Assembly: GCA_947456965.1 (NCBI GenBank)
Contig: CANGTU010000012.1
Coordinates: 1 to 64,000 of the forward strand
DNA: 64,000 nucleotides
Direction: 5' to 3'
From: Flavobacteriales bacterium
GTDB taxonomy: Bacteria > Bacteroidota > Bacteroidia > Flavobacteriales_D > Sanyastnellaceae
The stretch's first letter is position 1, and each line of letters starts with the position of its first letter. The translations under genes were made by a program, and so were the position numbers. The notes under the pieces are model-generated. The model did no database searches. It saw only the letters and a list, made by a program, of their open reading frames with translations, and was not told the DNA's origin. Below are positions 8,678-18,652 of the stretch, piece by piece.

Positions 8678-9745
8678 ATGACTGAAGACACCCCCCTGAA
8701 TGCCGAAGCCGGTGAACTCCGGAATGAAGCTGCTGAAGTCCGCACCGAAACACCTCCAAGCGAGTGGTCCATCGGAATCGAACCGGCCCACCGCGTGGAT
8801 GTGCGCCCCATTGCCGATGCCGTGGAGAGCATCCAGTCCGAATTGGGCAAAGTCATCGTCGGGCAGCATGAGACCATCGAACTGCTGATTGCAGGAATCC
8901 TGATCGGCGGGCATGTGCTCCTCGAGGGGCTCCCAGGCATAGCCAAAACGCTCACCGCTAAACTCCTGGCCAGAAGCGTAGACACGAGATTCAGCCGGAT
9001 CCAGTTCACACCCGACCTCATGCCCACGGATGTGACCGGATCTTCGGTGTTCGATCTTAAAGATAACGCCTTCCACTTCCGTCGGGGGCCCATCTTTTCC
9101 AACATCATCCTGATTGACGAGATCAACCGGGCACCGGCCAAGACGCAAGCTGCCCTGATGGAGGTGATGGAAGAAAAGCAACTCACCTATGACGGGCAGA
9201 CCTATGCCATGGAGTTTCCCTTCTTTGTTATTGCCACGCAAAATCCGGTGGAACAGGAAGGGACATATTCCCTGCCCGAGGCACAGCTCGACCGCTTCAT
9301 CTTCCGCATCCGCATGAACTATCCCGATCTCGCCGGAGAACAGGCCATCCTGCATCGCTTCAGCAACGACTTCGATACGCGACGCAGCCATGATGTCAAG
9401 CCCGTCGTAAATCCTCAGGAACTGGCGCGGATGAAATCGCTGATTGAGCAGGTCTATATTCGCCCTGAACTCCTGAACTACATCGCCGCTGTGGTGCATA
9501 ATACGAGGAACAATGGCGACTTGTTTATGGGTGCATCGCCCCGCGCCTCCCTCTCCATAATGAAGGCCTCCAAGGCCATGGCGGCGATAAGGGGACGCGA
9601 GTTTGTAACGCCTGATGACATCCGGGCTGTAGCTGTTTCCGTGCTCAACCATCGCATCATCCTGAGCCATGAGCGAGAGATGGAGGGGCATACCGTGGAA
9701 GAAATTATCAGCGATATCCTGCAAAAGGTAGAAGTACCCCGATAA
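8678..9745 (+). CDS. MoxR-family AAA+ ATPase
   Basis: 355 residues. After a ~45-residue acidic N-terminus comes the AAA+ core: Walker A GLPGIAKT (84-91), the TPDLMPTDVTG segment (111-121), Walker B ILIDEIN (144-150), sensor 1 IATQNP (185-190) and EAQLDRF (201-207). The C-terminal lid carries SPRASLS and the DDIRAVAVSVLNHRI pattern. MoxR ATPases act as chaperone-like remodelers, often with a VWA or DUF58 partner, to mature or insert metal centres or to assemble envelope proteins. The DUF58 gene starts 3 nt after this stop, so ATPase and partner are probably made together. Substrate unknown. Confidence 0.95.
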   Translation: MTEDTPLNAEAGELRNEAAEVRTETPPSEWSIGIEPAHRVDVRPIADAVESIQSELGKVIVGQHETIELLIAGILIGGHVLLEGLPGIAKTLTAKLLARSVDTRFSRIQFTPDLMPTDVTGSSVFDLKDNAFHFRRGPIFSNIILIDEINRAPAKTQAALMEVMEEKQLTYDGQTYAMEFPFFVIATQNPVEQEGTYSLPEAQLDRFIFRIRMNYPDLAGEQAILHRFSNDFDTRRSHDVKPVVNPQELARMKSLIEQVYIRPELLNYIAAVVHNTRNNGDLFMGASPRASLSIMKASKAMAAIRGREFVTPDDIRAVAVSVLNHRIILSHEREMEGHTVEEIISDILQKVEVPR

Positions 9746-9748
9746 ATC

Positions 9749-11104
9749 GTGTCTGATCATCAACACCATACACGTGTCCGCGGGCTGCGCAGTTTCCGTC
9801 TCAGCAGGCGGTTCTTCACCGTTGTAGCCAGTCTGGTGGCCTGTCTGGCCATGGGCTTTGCCTGGCAGCCACTCGAATTTGTGGGAATTACCGGATTACT
9901 TATCCTGTGCCTTGCCACACTGGTAGAATGCCTTCTCCTCTACTTCGGTACACGACTTCATGCCGCTCGTGATCTGGGCAAGTTGCTCAACCTCGGCGAC
10001 GCCAATCCCGTGCATATCGAGTTGACCAATCACAGCAGACTCGGCTGTGTGATCGAGCTCTTTGATGAACTTCCCTACCAGTTTCAACTCCGCAATTTCC
10101 GCATGGCGCTGCGGCTCGCGCCCGGCGAAAACCGAAAACTCCGATATGACCTGAGGCCCACTGCGAGAGGTGAATACCATTTTGGCTACCTGAACGCCAT
10201 CACCAGCACCCGTATTGGACTCTGTGCACGCCGAATCCAGTTGTGCTCACCGGAAATGATACCGGTATTTCCGAGTGTCATCCAGATGAAGAAATATGAA
10301 CTGCTGGCATTCGCGCGCATATCGAACTTTGAAGGCATCAAGAAAGTGCGCAGAATTGGCCATAGTTATGAATTTGAGCAGATCAAGGCCTATTCCACTG
10401 GGGATGACATCCGGAGCATCAACTGGAAAGCAACGGCTCGCCGGCATAACCTCATGGTGAATCAGTACGAAGATGAGCGCTCGCAGCAGGTATACACCAT
10501 CATCGACAAGAGCAGAAATATGCACATGCCATTCAATGGCCTTTCCCTGCTCGACTACAGCGTGAACACCTCGCTCGTGATCAGCAATATCGCTTTGCAC
10601 AAGCATGACAAGACCGGGCTTATCACGTTCTCCCACCGCATTGGAACTACCCTGCCTGCAGAACGCAACCACAGCCAGCTGAAGAAGATCCTTCAGGCCC
10701 TCTACCATGAGAAGCCTCAGCCCTTTGAAGCCGACTATGACCTGCTCTACCGCGCGGTGAAGAATGTCATCTCAAGCCGCAGTCTCGTATTCCTCTATCT
10801 CAATTTTGAGAGTCCTTATGCTCTGGATCGAGCACTTCCTGTGCTCCGCAAGATCAACCACCTTCACCTGCTGGTGGTGATGATCTTCGAGAATACCGAG
10901 CTCATCGACTATTCAAGAAAAGAGGCTGAATACGTATCGGACATTTATGCACAAACCATCGCCCTCAAACTGGTGAATGAAAAGAAGCAGATTGTCTCCC
11001 GTCTCAGGAAACATGGCATACAGACTATTTTGAGCCGCCCGGAAGACCTCAGCATCAATACGGTCAACAAGTACCTCGAATTAAAAGCGAAGGGGCTCAT
11101 TTGA
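9749..11104 (+). CDS. DUF58 domain protein, MoxR partner
   Basis: 451 residues starting at GTG 9749, 3 nt after the MoxR stop; no ATG fits better. Two hydrophobic helices lie within about residues 20-70, followed by a beta-rich region and then the DUF58 core: YEFEQIKAYSTGDDIRSINW and the following KATAR, the family hallmark. After it, IIDKSRNM resembles a degenerate VWA MIDAS loop (D.S..). DUF58 proteins are VWA-related and normally paired with MoxR. The stop codon lies in the loop of a perfect inverted repeat (11089-11112) that probably terminates the operon. Confidence 0.92.
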   Translation: MSDHQHHTRVRGLRSFRLSRRFFTVVASLVACLAMGFAWQPLEFVGITGLLILCLATLVECLLLYFGTRLHAARDLGKLLNLGDANPVHIELTNHSRLGCVIELFDELPYQFQLRNFRMALRLAPGENRKLRYDLRPTARGEYHFGYLNAITSTRIGLCARRIQLCSPEMIPVFPSVIQMKKYELLAFARISNFEGIKKVRRIGHSYEFEQIKAYSTGDDIRSINWKATARRHNLMVNQYEDERSQQVYTIIDKSRNMHMPFNGLSLLDYSVNTSLVISNIALHKHDKTGLITFSHRIGTTLPAERNHSQLKKILQALYHEKPQPFEADYDLLYRAVKNVISSRSLVFLYLNFESPYALDRALPVLRKINHLHLLVVMIFENTELIDYSRKEAEYVSDIYAQTIALKLVNEKKQIVSRLRKHGIQTILSRPEDLSINTVNKYLELKAKGLI

Positions 11105-11112
11105 GCCCCTTC
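11089..11112. terminator. Inverted repeat between convergent DUF58 and T9SS genes
   Basis: GAAGGGGCTCA (11089-11099) pairs with TGAGCCCCTTC (11102-11112); the DUF58 stop codon sits inside it. On the minus strand it is followed by GCTTTTAATT, so it may serve the minus-strand gene better than the plus-strand operon, which lacks a T tract. Confidence 0.6.
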
Positions 11113-11140
11113 TCCTATGCCGGTTATCCGGTTCTGCTGA

Positions 11141-11971
11141 TCAGTTGACCAGTCGCATGGTAAAGACGCTGGAACCGGCGGTGAGACGCACGAAATAAAC
11201 CCCAGGTGAATACTGATCCATTTCTACTTCAGCGCGGAACCTGCCTGCTGGCATCTGGCGATCAAACACCCGACCCACCTTCTTGCCCGTGAGATCATAA
11301 AGATCAATACTCACAAGGCCCGGGCTGGCAAGAGCAAACTGCACCAATGCCGGATTTCCGCCCGCGGGGTTCGGTATAATGGCCTCCAGTCCGGTATTCA
11401 CACGCTCATTTTCAGCCACCGAAACCGGATCCCCCCAGGAGAGATCGTCGATCGTCACCGATGATCCCGGGCTTACACCGATGATATTGCCGCCAGGACC
11501 ATAAATCAGGAAACTGATGTTACCCACAGTCGGAGTGCCATTGCCTACCGTCTGCAGCAGGATGCTGAATGCTGTGTAAACATCAGCCGCAGCCGTGACT
11601 GATGCCGTGGCAGTCTGCACCGGCTGATCTGTTGCATCATTGACCACTACCAGACTGTTGAGGTAATCACCGCCCACGAAGTTGGCCTTATACCACCCGT
11701 TGAGGGCCGCGCTGGTTGAGGTTACCGGAAAATCATCAGACACAACAGTGCCTCCGAATGTGAGACCACTCGCCGTAAATGCATCTATCCGGACCGCTGA
11801 GGAACCCTCATGGGCATCGGATACCTGAAAAACAGATGGGGCGGCCACATTGCTGGTTGTCCATCCTTCGGGATCACCATCCAGCCAAGTCTCAAAACTC
11901 GGGTTGGGGATCTGGGCCAAGATGCCACCGGCCATGCCGGTCAGCAGAATTAAGGGATACAGTTTCTTCAT
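11141..11971 (-). CDS. T9SS type A sorting-domain protein, carbohydrate-binding-like
   Basis: 276 residues with a signal peptide (cleavage after about GGILAQ). The N-terminal region (about 20-185) starts NPSFETW..GDPEGWTT and is beta-rich, resembling the carbohydrate-binding or galactose-binding-like jelly rolls at the front of many secreted Bacteroidota proteins. The C-terminal ~80 residues form a T9SS type A sorting domain: IIPNPAGG near the start, IDLYDLTGKKVG in the middle and GVYFVRLTAG...RLVN at the end. The protein is predicted to cross the outer membrane through the type IX system and to be attached to or released from the surface. No catalytic motif is visible. It is a single gene, convergent with the MoxR/DUF58 operon. 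Confidence 0.85.
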   Translation of the reverse strand: MKKLYPLILLTGMAGGILAQIPNPSFETWLDGDPEGWTTSNVAAPSVFQVSDAHEGSSAVRIDAFTASGLTFGGTVVSDDFPVTSTSAALNGWYKANFVGGDYLNSLVVVNDATDQPVQTATASVTAAADVYTAFSILLQTVGNGTPTVGNISFLIYGPGGNIIGVSPGSSVTIDDLSWGDPVSVAENERVNTGLEAIIPNPAGGNPALVQFALASPGLVSIDLYDLTGKKVGRVFDRQMPAGRFRAEVEMDQYSPGVYFVRLTAGSSVFTMRLVN

Positions 11972-12259
11972 ATTTTACCTTTATAAGCAGATACAATAAT
12001 AGTTCGTTCTACCCGAAAACAAACCCGGTCAATTCTCATAGAACGCCCGCACCCGGCATCCACCGGGCACTGATGCCGTGTTCCGCCGGACACATGCCGG
12101 CACATGGCGGATATCATCCAGGCAAAGCTCAATATCGATCCTATTGACATTCACTCACGGTGACGCTCATGCGCCATCAGCCTGCTGTGCCTGATCCACG
12201 TGCTTAACCGGCTCCGCGACTGAATTCCCCCCGGGGCCGTGGCAGCCTCCCGTCCGATG
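11972..12259. other. Intergenic region between T9SS protein and valS
   Basis: A divergent intergenic region of about 290 bases before the valS promoter element. It contains short GC-rich inverted repeats near 12070-12090 (GTGTTC/GGACAC) but no T tract and no credible gene or structured RNA that I recognise. Confidence 0.4.
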
Positions 12260-12267
12260 TATTTTTG
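12260..12267 (+). promoter_or_regulatory. -7 promoter element of valS
   Basis: TATTTTTG matches TAnnTTTG and lies 25 nt before the valS ATG (12293). No clear -33 element. Confidence 0.55.
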
Positions 12268-12292
12268 CAGCCGCCCTAAGCGCCGCAGCCCC

Positions 12293-14914
12293 ATGGATAT
12301 TCCGAGTAAATACGATCCCTCAGCCACGGAGAACAAGTGGTATGCCTACTGGATGGAGCACGAGCTCTTCCGCAGTGTGCCCGACCAGCGTGAGCCTTAT
12401 ACCATTGTGATTCCTCCGCCCAATGTAACCGGAGTTTTGCACATGGGGCATATGCTCAACAACACCATTCAGGACTTGCTCATCCGCCGCGCGCGCATGA
12501 GGGGATATAACGCCCTGTGGGTGCCGGGAACGGATCACGCATCCATTGCTACGGAAGCCAAGGTGGTGCAAAAGTTGCGAGCCGAAGGCATCCGCAAGTC
12601 CGACCTTTCACGTGAGGAATTTCTTGAACACGCCTGGGAGTGGACTCGCAAGCACGGAGGAATCATCCTCGATCAGCTCAAGAAACTCGGGGCAAGCTGT
12701 GATTGGGAACGGACGAGGTTCACCATGGATGAAAAGTACTATGACAGTGTCATTGATGCCTTCATCGACCTCTATCGCAAAGGAAAAATATACCGCGGCG
12801 AGCGCATGATTAACTGGGATCCAGCTGCCCTCACCGCCTTATCGGATGAAGAAGTCAATTACAAAGAAGTACAATCCCGCCTCTACTACATCAAATATCA
12901 GGTAGCAGGATCCAATGAGTTTCTCACCGTTGCCACCACACGGCCGGAGACCATCCTCGGCGATACGGCAGTATGTGTAAATCCAAAGGATGAGCGCTTC
13001 ATGCGTTTCCATGGCAGCAAAGTGATTGTACCTCTCATCAACCGCGAAGTACCTGTGATTGCGGATGAGTACGTGGATATGGAATTTGGAACAGGATGCC
13101 TGAAAGTCACCCCGGCTCACGATCCCAATGACTTCATACTCGGCGAGAAGCACAAGCTCGCTGTGGTCAACATGATGAATGACAACGGCACGGTGAGCGA
13201 GGCCGGACAGCTCTACGTGGGCATGGATCGGTTTGATGTGCGGAAGAAAATCGCAGAAGACCTCGCCGCGGCAGGCTTACTGGTGAAGACCGAGGAACAC
13301 ATGAACAAAGTAGGCTTTTCCGAGCGTACGGATGTCGTGATTGAGCCACGCCTCTCACTCCAGTGGTTTGTGGATATGAAGGAGCTGAGCAAGCCCGCGC
13401 TGGAACATGTCATGGATGACACCATCCGCTTCTTCCCGCCCAAGTTCAAGAACAGCTATCGCAACTGGATGGAGAACATCAAAGACTGGTGCATCTCCCG
13501 GCAACTCTGGTGGGGACATCGCATACCGGCCTGGTATGGGCCTGGCGGCTCCTTTGTAGTAGCCAAGACCGAATCCGAAGCTCTGGAAGAGTTCAGCAAG
13601 CAACATCCAGGTATTACGGCCGGACAAATCAGACAAGATTCCGATGTGCTGGATACGTGGTTCTCTTCCTGGCTCTGGCCCATCAGCGTATTCGACGGAT
13701 TTTACACCGAGGAAGAAGTCCGGTATTACTACCCCACCAACGACCTGGTAACCGCGCCCGAGATTATGTTCTTCTGGGTGGCGCGAATGATTATTGCGGG
13801 CTACGAATACCGCGGCGAGATGCCGTTCCGGAATGTCTACTACACCGGCATTGTGCGCGATAAGCAAGGGCGAAAAATGAGCAAGTCGCTCGGGAACTCA
13901 CCCGACCCCATAGACCTGATGCAGCAGTTCGGCGCGGATGGTGTTCGCGTGGGTATGCTCCTCTCCTCCCCTGCAGGCAATGACTTGCTTTTTGATGAAG
14001 GTCTCTGTGAACAGGGCAGAAACTTTGCTAACAAGATCTGGAATGCCTTCCGGCTGGTGAAGGGTTGGGAAGAGCGCGTGGACCCAGTGCTGGCCCAGCC
14101 CGAATCGGCGCGCGTAGCAGTGGCCTGGATCAGAGGGCGACTCCATGCGACTCTTGCCGAGCTCAATGACGACTACGATAAATTCCGCATCAGCGAGGCC
14201 CTGATGCGCACATACAAGCTCGTATGGGATGACTTCTGCGCCTGGTATCTCGAGATGGTGAAGCCACCCTTCGGACAAGGAATAGACAGCATCACCTATG
14301 CCTCCACGGTGGAAATGCTCGAGAACATCCTCAAATTGCTCCATCCGTTTATGCCCTTCCTCACAGAGGAAATCTGGCACTACCTGCGCGAGCGCGAGCC
14401 AGGAAAGGGCAGCATCTGCGTCGCGTCCTGGCCTCAGGAAGAGCCTTCCGATGCATCCCTGCTCCGTGCCTTCGACAACTTCTCCCAGGTTGTGGCAGCG
14501 GTGCGTACCATTCGCAAAGACAATGCGATCCCCAACAAGGATTCTGTGCGTCTGCTGGTGAGAAGCCAGAGCGAGAGAAACACCCAGTTTGATCCACTGC
14601 TCATTCACCTGTGTAACCTCGAGGCCATCGAACCCGTGGCAGAAAAGCCCACCAATACGTTCAGTTTTATTGAAAACGGAGTGGAGTATTTTATTCCATT
14701 CAGCGGTGATGTAGATGTAGAGGCGGAAAAAAAGAAACTCACACAAGAACTCGACTATGCCCGAGGCTTTCTGCGCTCCGTTGAATCAAAACTCAGCAAT
14801 GAGCGGTTTGTTAACAATGCCCCTGCGCAGGTACTCGAGACTGAGCGCAAGAAGCAGTCTGATGCACACGCGAGGATTGCCATGCTGGAAGAAAAGCTGG
14901 CAGGGCTGAGCTGA
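12293..14914 (+). CDS. valS: Valine--tRNA ligase
   Basis: 873 residues from ATG 12293. An upstream in-frame start at 12239 is rejected because the family begins with the '[17 protein letters not shown]' block and a promoter element falls inside the extension. It charges tRNA-Val with valine in the cytosol. Class I signatures: HMGH at 50-53 and KMSKS at 528-532. Editing domain region about 170-330 ([26 protein letters not shown]). The C-terminal ~70 residues form the coiled-coil arm typical of ValRS ([16 protein letters not shown] onward). Length is normal. tpx follows after 58 nt with its own promoter. Confidence 0.97.
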   Translation: MDIPSKYDPSATENKWYAYWMEHELFRSVPDQREPYTIVIPPPNVTGVLHMGHMLNNTIQDLLIRRARMRGYNALWVPGTDHASIATEAKVVQKLRAEGIRKSDLSREEFLEHAWEWTRKHGGIILDQLKKLGASCDWERTRFTMDEKYYDSVIDAFIDLYRKGKIYRGERMINWDPAALTALSDEEVNYKEVQSRLYYIKYQVAGSNEFLTVATTRPETILGDTAVCVNPKDERFMRFHGSKVIVPLINREVPVIADEYVDMEFGTGCLKVTPAHDPNDFILGEKHKLAVVNMMNDNGTVSEAGQLYVGMDRFDVRKKIAEDLAAAGLLVKTEEHMNKVGFSERTDVVIEPRLSLQWFVDMKELSKPALEHVMDDTIRFFPPKFKNSYRNWMENIKDWCISRQLWWGHRIPAWYGPGGSFVVAKTESEALEEFSKQHPGITAGQIRQDSDVLDTWFSSWLWPISVFDGFYTEEEVRYYYPTNDLVTAPEIMFFWVARMIIAGYEYRGEMPFRNVYYTGIVRDKQGRKMSKSLGNSPDPIDLMQQFGADGVRVGMLLSSPAGNDLLFDEGLCEQGRNFANKIWNAFRLVKGWEERVDPVLAQPESARVAVAWIRGRLHATLAELNDDYDKFRISEALMRTYKLVWDDFCAWYLEMVKPPFGQGIDSITYASTVEMLENILKLLHPFMPFLTEEIWHYLREREPGKGSICVASWPQEEPSDASLLRAFDNFSQVVAAVRTIRKDNAIPNKDSVRLLVRSQSERNTQFDPLLIHLCNLEAIEPVAEKPTNTFSFIENGVEYFIPFSGDVDVEAEKKKLTQELDYARGFLRSVESKLSNERFVNNAPAQVLETERKKQSDAHARIAMLEEKLAGLS

Positions 14915-14960
14915 AGCAGAGACGACGCCAATTCATGTTACCCCGAATCCCGGCTACTCG

Positions 14961-14968
14961 TATCTTTG
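14961..14968 (+). promoter_or_regulatory. -7 promoter element of tpx (leaderless arrangement)
   Basis: TATCTTTG is separated from the tpx ATG (14973) by only GCAA. If the -7 assignment is right, transcription would begin at or next to the start codon. Confidence 0.6.
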
Positions 14969-14972
14969 GCAA

Positions 14973-15476
14973 ATGGCAACTATTTATCTGGGAGAAACAC
15001 CCACACACACGGCTGGCGAACTACCGGCAGTTGGAACGAAGGCACCCGATTTTCGACTGACTGGAATGGATATGCAGGACATTCGTTTGTCCGACTACGC
15101 CGGCAAAACCGTGGTGCTCAATATCTACCCTAGCATTGAAACCAGTGTGTGTTCCGCCTCCACCCGCGAGTTCAACAAGCGGGTGTCCGCCCTTGTCAAT
15201 ACCGTTGTGCTTTGCATTTCCCGCGATCTGCCTTTTGCTTACAAGCGCTTTTGCGGAGCAGAAGGCATCGATGGCGTCGTGTGTGCCTCCGAATACAAAG
15301 ATGAAAGTCTGAGCGCCGGCTACGGAGTAAAAATCCTGGATGGCAGGTTTACCGGACTGTTGAGCAGGGCTGTTGTGGTGATTGGTCCGGACGGTATCAT
15401 TCGCTACACCGAGCAAGTACCCCAGATTGGCCAGGAGCCCGACTATGACAGCGCGGTGGCCGCCACGCGCGGATAA
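14973..15476 (+). CDS. tpx: Thiol peroxidase (Tpx-type peroxiredoxin)
   Basis: 167 residues, the normal length for Tpx. It reduces hydrogen peroxide and organic hydroperoxides using thioredoxin. The peroxidatic cysteine is C60 in SIETSVCSASTREFN and the resolving cysteine is C94 in LPFAYKRFCG, matching C61 and C95 of E. coli Tpx; C81 corresponds to the third, non-essential cysteine. The GTKAPDFRL start and the GLLSRAVVVIGPDG.I.Y motif complete the family. No signal peptide, so cytosolic. It stands alone between valS and ppk, each preceded by its own promoter-like element. Confidence 0.96.
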   Translation: MATIYLGETPTHTAGELPAVGTKAPDFRLTGMDMQDIRLSDYAGKTVVLNIYPSIETSVCSASTREFNKRVSALVNTVVLCISRDLPFAYKRFCGAEGIDGVVCASEYKDESLSAGYGVKILDGRFTGLLSRAVVVIGPDGIIRYTEQVPQIGQEPDYDSAVAATRG

Positions 15477-15596
15477 TTCCGATCCGTATGGTTCATCGCA
15501 GAGCCATGGATGACAGGCGGGCCTGTCCGGAGTGACTCCAATATTAAATTTTACCCCAACTCCTTCACTGCCCGTGCTCCGGGTATCGGGCTCGGC

Positions 15597-15604
15597 TACC
15601 TTTG
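15597..15604 (+). promoter_or_regulatory. -7 promoter element of ppk
   Basis: TACCTTTG matches TAnnTTTG, 34 nt before the chosen ppk ATG (15639). It falls inside the longer alternative reading frame, supporting the downstream start. Confidence 0.55.
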
Positions 15605-15638
15605 TTGGACACCACACAGCCCATTGCCCGGGCCCTGT

Positions 15639-17723
15639 ATGAGAGTTGCTCCAAAGAAGAAAAAAAAGACGGAGTTCCTGAACCGGGAAATCTCGTGGCT
15701 CTCATTCAATGAGCGCGTGCTTCAGGAAGCCCAGGATTCCAACGTGCCCCTCATCGAGCGGGTGCGATTTCTTGGCATCTTCTCCAACAACCTCGATGAA
15801 TTCTACCGGGTGCGTGTGGCCTCCATCCGTCGTGCAGCGCTCTTCCGATCAAAGTCACTGGATCCTATGGACTTTGACCCGAGGCAAACGCTGGAGGAGA
15901 TCCGGGAAACGGTATTCCATATTCAGGAAAAGTTCAATAAGACCTTCGACAAACTCATGGTGGAACTCCGGAAGGAGAAGATCCACTTTGTGAGCGAGAG
16001 TGAACTCAGCCCCACTCAGAAGGTCTTCGTGGACAGGTATTTCGAGAACAGGATCAGGCCGTATCTCGTGCCGCTCATGCTCTCGGGCAAGACCAGTTTC
16101 CCGCCTCTGAATGACACCTCCATCTACCTCGCCATCGAATTGGGATATAAGGCCAGGAAAGTATCCAGTGCCTATGCCCTCATTGAGATACCGGCAGAGC
16201 TGCCTCGCTTTGTGGAACTGCCAGCCGAAGGACAGAAACGATACGTCATGTTCATAGACGATGCCGTGCGCTACCGCATGCGCCGGGTGTTCGGGGTGTT
16301 CGACTATGACCAGGCCAAGGCTTACGCCATCAAGATTACGCGTGATGCCGAGCTCGATATCGACGATGATCTCTCGAAAAGTCTCGTGGACAAAATGGCT
16401 AAAAGCCTGAGCCAGCGCAAAAAGGGTGATTACGTCAGGATTAACTACGACCGGGAGATGCCGAAGGATTTCCTGGACTTTATCCTCAAGCGCACACGGA
16501 TCAAGGATACGGAAAACATCATTCCCGGTCCCCGCTACCACAATCGTCGTGACCTCATGCGTTTTCCGGATTTTGGCAGGAAAGATCTCTGCTTTGAGCC
16601 CTTGGAACCTGCGGTGCATCCGCGTTTGCGGGATAAGCCCAGCGTCATGGATGAAATCCGCAAAGCCGACCTGCTGCTTCATTTCCCCTACCACTCCTTC
16701 ATCAGCATACTCGATCTCTTGCGCGAGGCGGCCATTGACCCGCACGTACGTACCATCCGCATCAGCATATACCGGTTAGCCAAAGACAGCCAGGTGCTCA
16801 ATGCCCTTATCAATGCAGCACGCAATGGGAAACGCGTAGTGGCAGTAGTGGAGGTACAAGCGCGGTTTGATGAATACAACAATATACTTGCCGTGCAGGC
16901 CCTTTCAGAAGCCGGAGCGCGCGTGATTCCCGGAGTTCCCGGGCTCAAGGTTCACTCCAAGCTTATTCAGATAAGCCGGCGTGAGCACGGCAAAACCGTG
17001 CGCTATGTGCACATTGGCACGGGCAATTTTCACGAGCGTTCCGCCACCATTTATTCCGACACCTCCCTGCTCACCTGCCACCGGGACATCGGTCGTGAAG
17101 TGCGCAAGTTGTTTGAATTCTTCGAAAGCAATTACACCCGCCATACGTTCCGCCACCTGGCCGTTTCACCATTCAACACCCGGCGTCGGTTTACAGACCT
17201 GATCAACGGAGAGATTGCCTTTGCACGTCGGAAGCTCCCGGCATCGATCATCCTGAAGATGAATAACCTCGTGGACGCCTCTCTGATCCGCAAGCTCTAT
17301 GAGGCCTCTCAGGAAGGAGTCAAGGTGCAGCTCATTATCCGCGGGGTATGCTCACTCATTCCAGGTGTTCAGGGCATGAGTGAGAACATCAGCGTGATCA
17401 GTGTGCTCGGACGTTTTCTCGAGCATTCCCGCATCATGGTTTTCCACAACAATGGCAAGACCCTGTACTTCATCTCAAGTGCCGACTGGATGGTTCGAAA
17501 CATCGACTTCCGCGTGGAGGTGAGCACCCCGGTATACGATGAGGGTCTGAAAAAAGAACTTGCCCATTATCTTTCCCTGCAGCTCTCACCGGACGCCAGG
17601 TCGCGGGTTATAGACGAACGCCATCAAAACAAATTCAGGGTTCCCGCTTCGGGTAAAACTTTTGATCCGCAAATCGCAGCTTACAGGTATTTTCGCGGCT
17701 CCAGCGGCGAAAAGCAAGCGTGA
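15639..17723 (+). CDS. ppk: Polyphosphate kinase 1
   Basis: 694 residues from ATG 15639, normal PPK1 length. The upstream start (15510) adds 43 atypical residues and spans the promoter, so it is rejected. PPK1 reversibly transfers the terminal phosphate of ATP to polyphosphate. The protein begins with the conserved FLNREISWLSFNERVLQEA; the phosphohistidine is H439 in LKVHSKLIQISRR, with GTGNFHE after it; the second essential histidine is H596 in LEHSRIMVF. Both match E. coli H435 and H592. The stop codon overlaps the GTG start of ppx (GTGA), so synthesis and degradation of polyphosphate are translationally coupled. Confidence 0.97.
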   Translation: MRVAPKKKKKTEFLNREISWLSFNERVLQEAQDSNVPLIERVRFLGIFSNNLDEFYRVRVASIRRAALFRSKSLDPMDFDPRQTLEEIRETVFHIQEKFNKTFDKLMVELRKEKIHFVSESELSPTQKVFVDRYFENRIRPYLVPLMLSGKTSFPPLNDTSIYLAIELGYKARKVSSAYALIEIPAELPRFVELPAEGQKRYVMFIDDAVRYRMRRVFGVFDYDQAKAYAIKITRDAELDIDDDLSKSLVDKMAKSLSQRKKGDYVRINYDREMPKDFLDFILKRTRIKDTENIIPGPRYHNRRDLMRFPDFGRKDLCFEPLEPAVHPRLRDKPSVMDEIRKADLLLHFPYHSFISILDLLREAAIDPHVRTIRISIYRLAKDSQVLNALINAARNGKRVVAVVEVQARFDEYNNILAVQALSEAGARVIPGVPGLKVHSKLIQISRREHGKTVRYVHIGTGNFHERSATIYSDTSLLTCHRDIGREVRKLFEFFESNYTRHTFRHLAVSPFNTRRRFTDLINGEIAFARRKLPASIILKMNNLVDASLIRKLYEASQEGVKVQLIIRGVCSLIPGVQGMSENISVISVLGRFLEHSRIMVFHNNGKTLYFISSADWMVRNIDFRVEVSTPVYDEGLKKELAHYLSLQLSPDARSRVIDERHQNKFRVPASGKTFDPQIAAYRYFRGSSGEKQA

Positions 17724-18631
17724 AATTTGCGGCCATCGATATCGGATCCAATGCCATTCGTCTCCTGATCGAGGAAGTCCACACCGATCAGGGTCAGTAT
17801 CATATTGAAAAGGTATCCCTTACCCGCGTTCCCGTGCGACTGGGGGAAGACGTATTCATCCGGGGTAAAGTATCCAAGGAGCGGATGCGCCAACTGGTTA
17901 AAACCATGAAGGCCTTCTGGAATCTCATGGAGGTGCATCATGTGGTGTACTTCCGGGCCTGTGCCACCAGCGCCATGCGGGAAGCCCGCAACCGGAGAGA
18001 GGTCCTCAACAAGGTGCGCAAGGAAGCCGGCATCGATATAGAGGTGCTCAGTGGTGACGAAGAGGCCGAATTGATTTTTTCCAACTACTTCACGCAGAAT
18101 CTGAAGACTGACCAGAACTTCCTTTATATCGACGTAGGAGGCGGATCTACCGAGCTCACGCTGATTGAAGAAGGCGTGCGCAAGCGAAGCAAATCATTTG
18201 ATGTCGGGACCGTCCGGATGCTGGCCGGAGCTGTGAAACCCAACGAATGGAAGAGGATCCGCGCCTGGCTGGATGAATCCATAGTACCCGGGAAGCCGCT
18301 CACTGGTATAGGAACCGGAGGCAACGTGAACACGATGTTCAAGCTGCAGGGTAAAAAGATGCAGGAGACCATTTCCCGCCAGGAAGTTCAGGAGCAGCAT
18401 GAGTACTTGAGGAGTTTTACTCTGGAGCAGCGTATTGTGCGTCTTCGGATGAAGCCCGACAGGGCCGACGTGATCCTGCCCGCAGCGCAGATCTACCTGA
18501 CCATCATGGATTACGCCGGTATTGAGGAAATGATTGTGCCCAAAATCGGGCTCTCCGATGGCATTATCCTCGACATGTTCAACGCCTGGAAGGCCTCTCC
18601 TGCCCGCTTCGAGAAAGATTACGTGGCCTGA
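17720..18631 (+). CDS. ppx: Exopolyphosphatase / Ppx-GppA family phosphatase
   Basis: 303 residues starting at GTG 17720, which overlaps the ppk stop by 4 nt. This is a short Ppx/GppA enzyme (ASKHA fold) without the C-terminal HD-like domain of E. coli Ppx. Motifs: DIGSNAIRLLI at the N-terminus (phosphate 1), YFRACATSAMREARN, LSGDEEAELIF, and DVGGGSTELTLI (phosphate 2), plus GTGGNVNTM. It would hydrolyse terminal phosphates from polyphosphate or pppGpp; the ppk partner favours polyphosphate. The stop codon lies in the loop of a terminator hairpin. Confidence 0.94.
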   Translation: MKFAAIDIGSNAIRLLIEEVHTDQGQYHIEKVSLTRVPVRLGEDVFIRGKVSKERMRQLVKTMKAFWNLMEVHHVVYFRACATSAMREARNRREVLNKVRKEAGIDIEVLSGDEEAELIFSNYFTQNLKTDQNFLYIDVGGGSTELTLIEEGVRKRSKSFDVGTVRMLAGAVKPNEWKRIRAWLDESIVPGKPLTGIGTGGNVNTMFKLQGKKMQETISRQEVQEQHEYLRSFTLEQRIVRLRMKPDRADVILPAAQIYLTIMDYAGIEEMIVPKIGLSDGIILDMFNAWKASPARFEKDYVA

Positions 18632-18645
18632 CTCACGGGCCACGT
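18621..18645 (+). terminator. Terminator hairpin spanning the ppx stop codon
   Basis: ACGTGGCC (18621-18628) pairs with GGCCACGT (18638-18645); the TGA stop of ppx is in the loop. A T-rich run follows at 18651-18663. Confidence 0.6.
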
Positions 18646-18652
18646 TCCCGAT

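Noticed and set aside
8663-9769. 368-codon minus-strand frame opposite the MoxR gene
   Set aside because: Antisense shadow; the plus-strand frame contains the complete AAA+ motif set.
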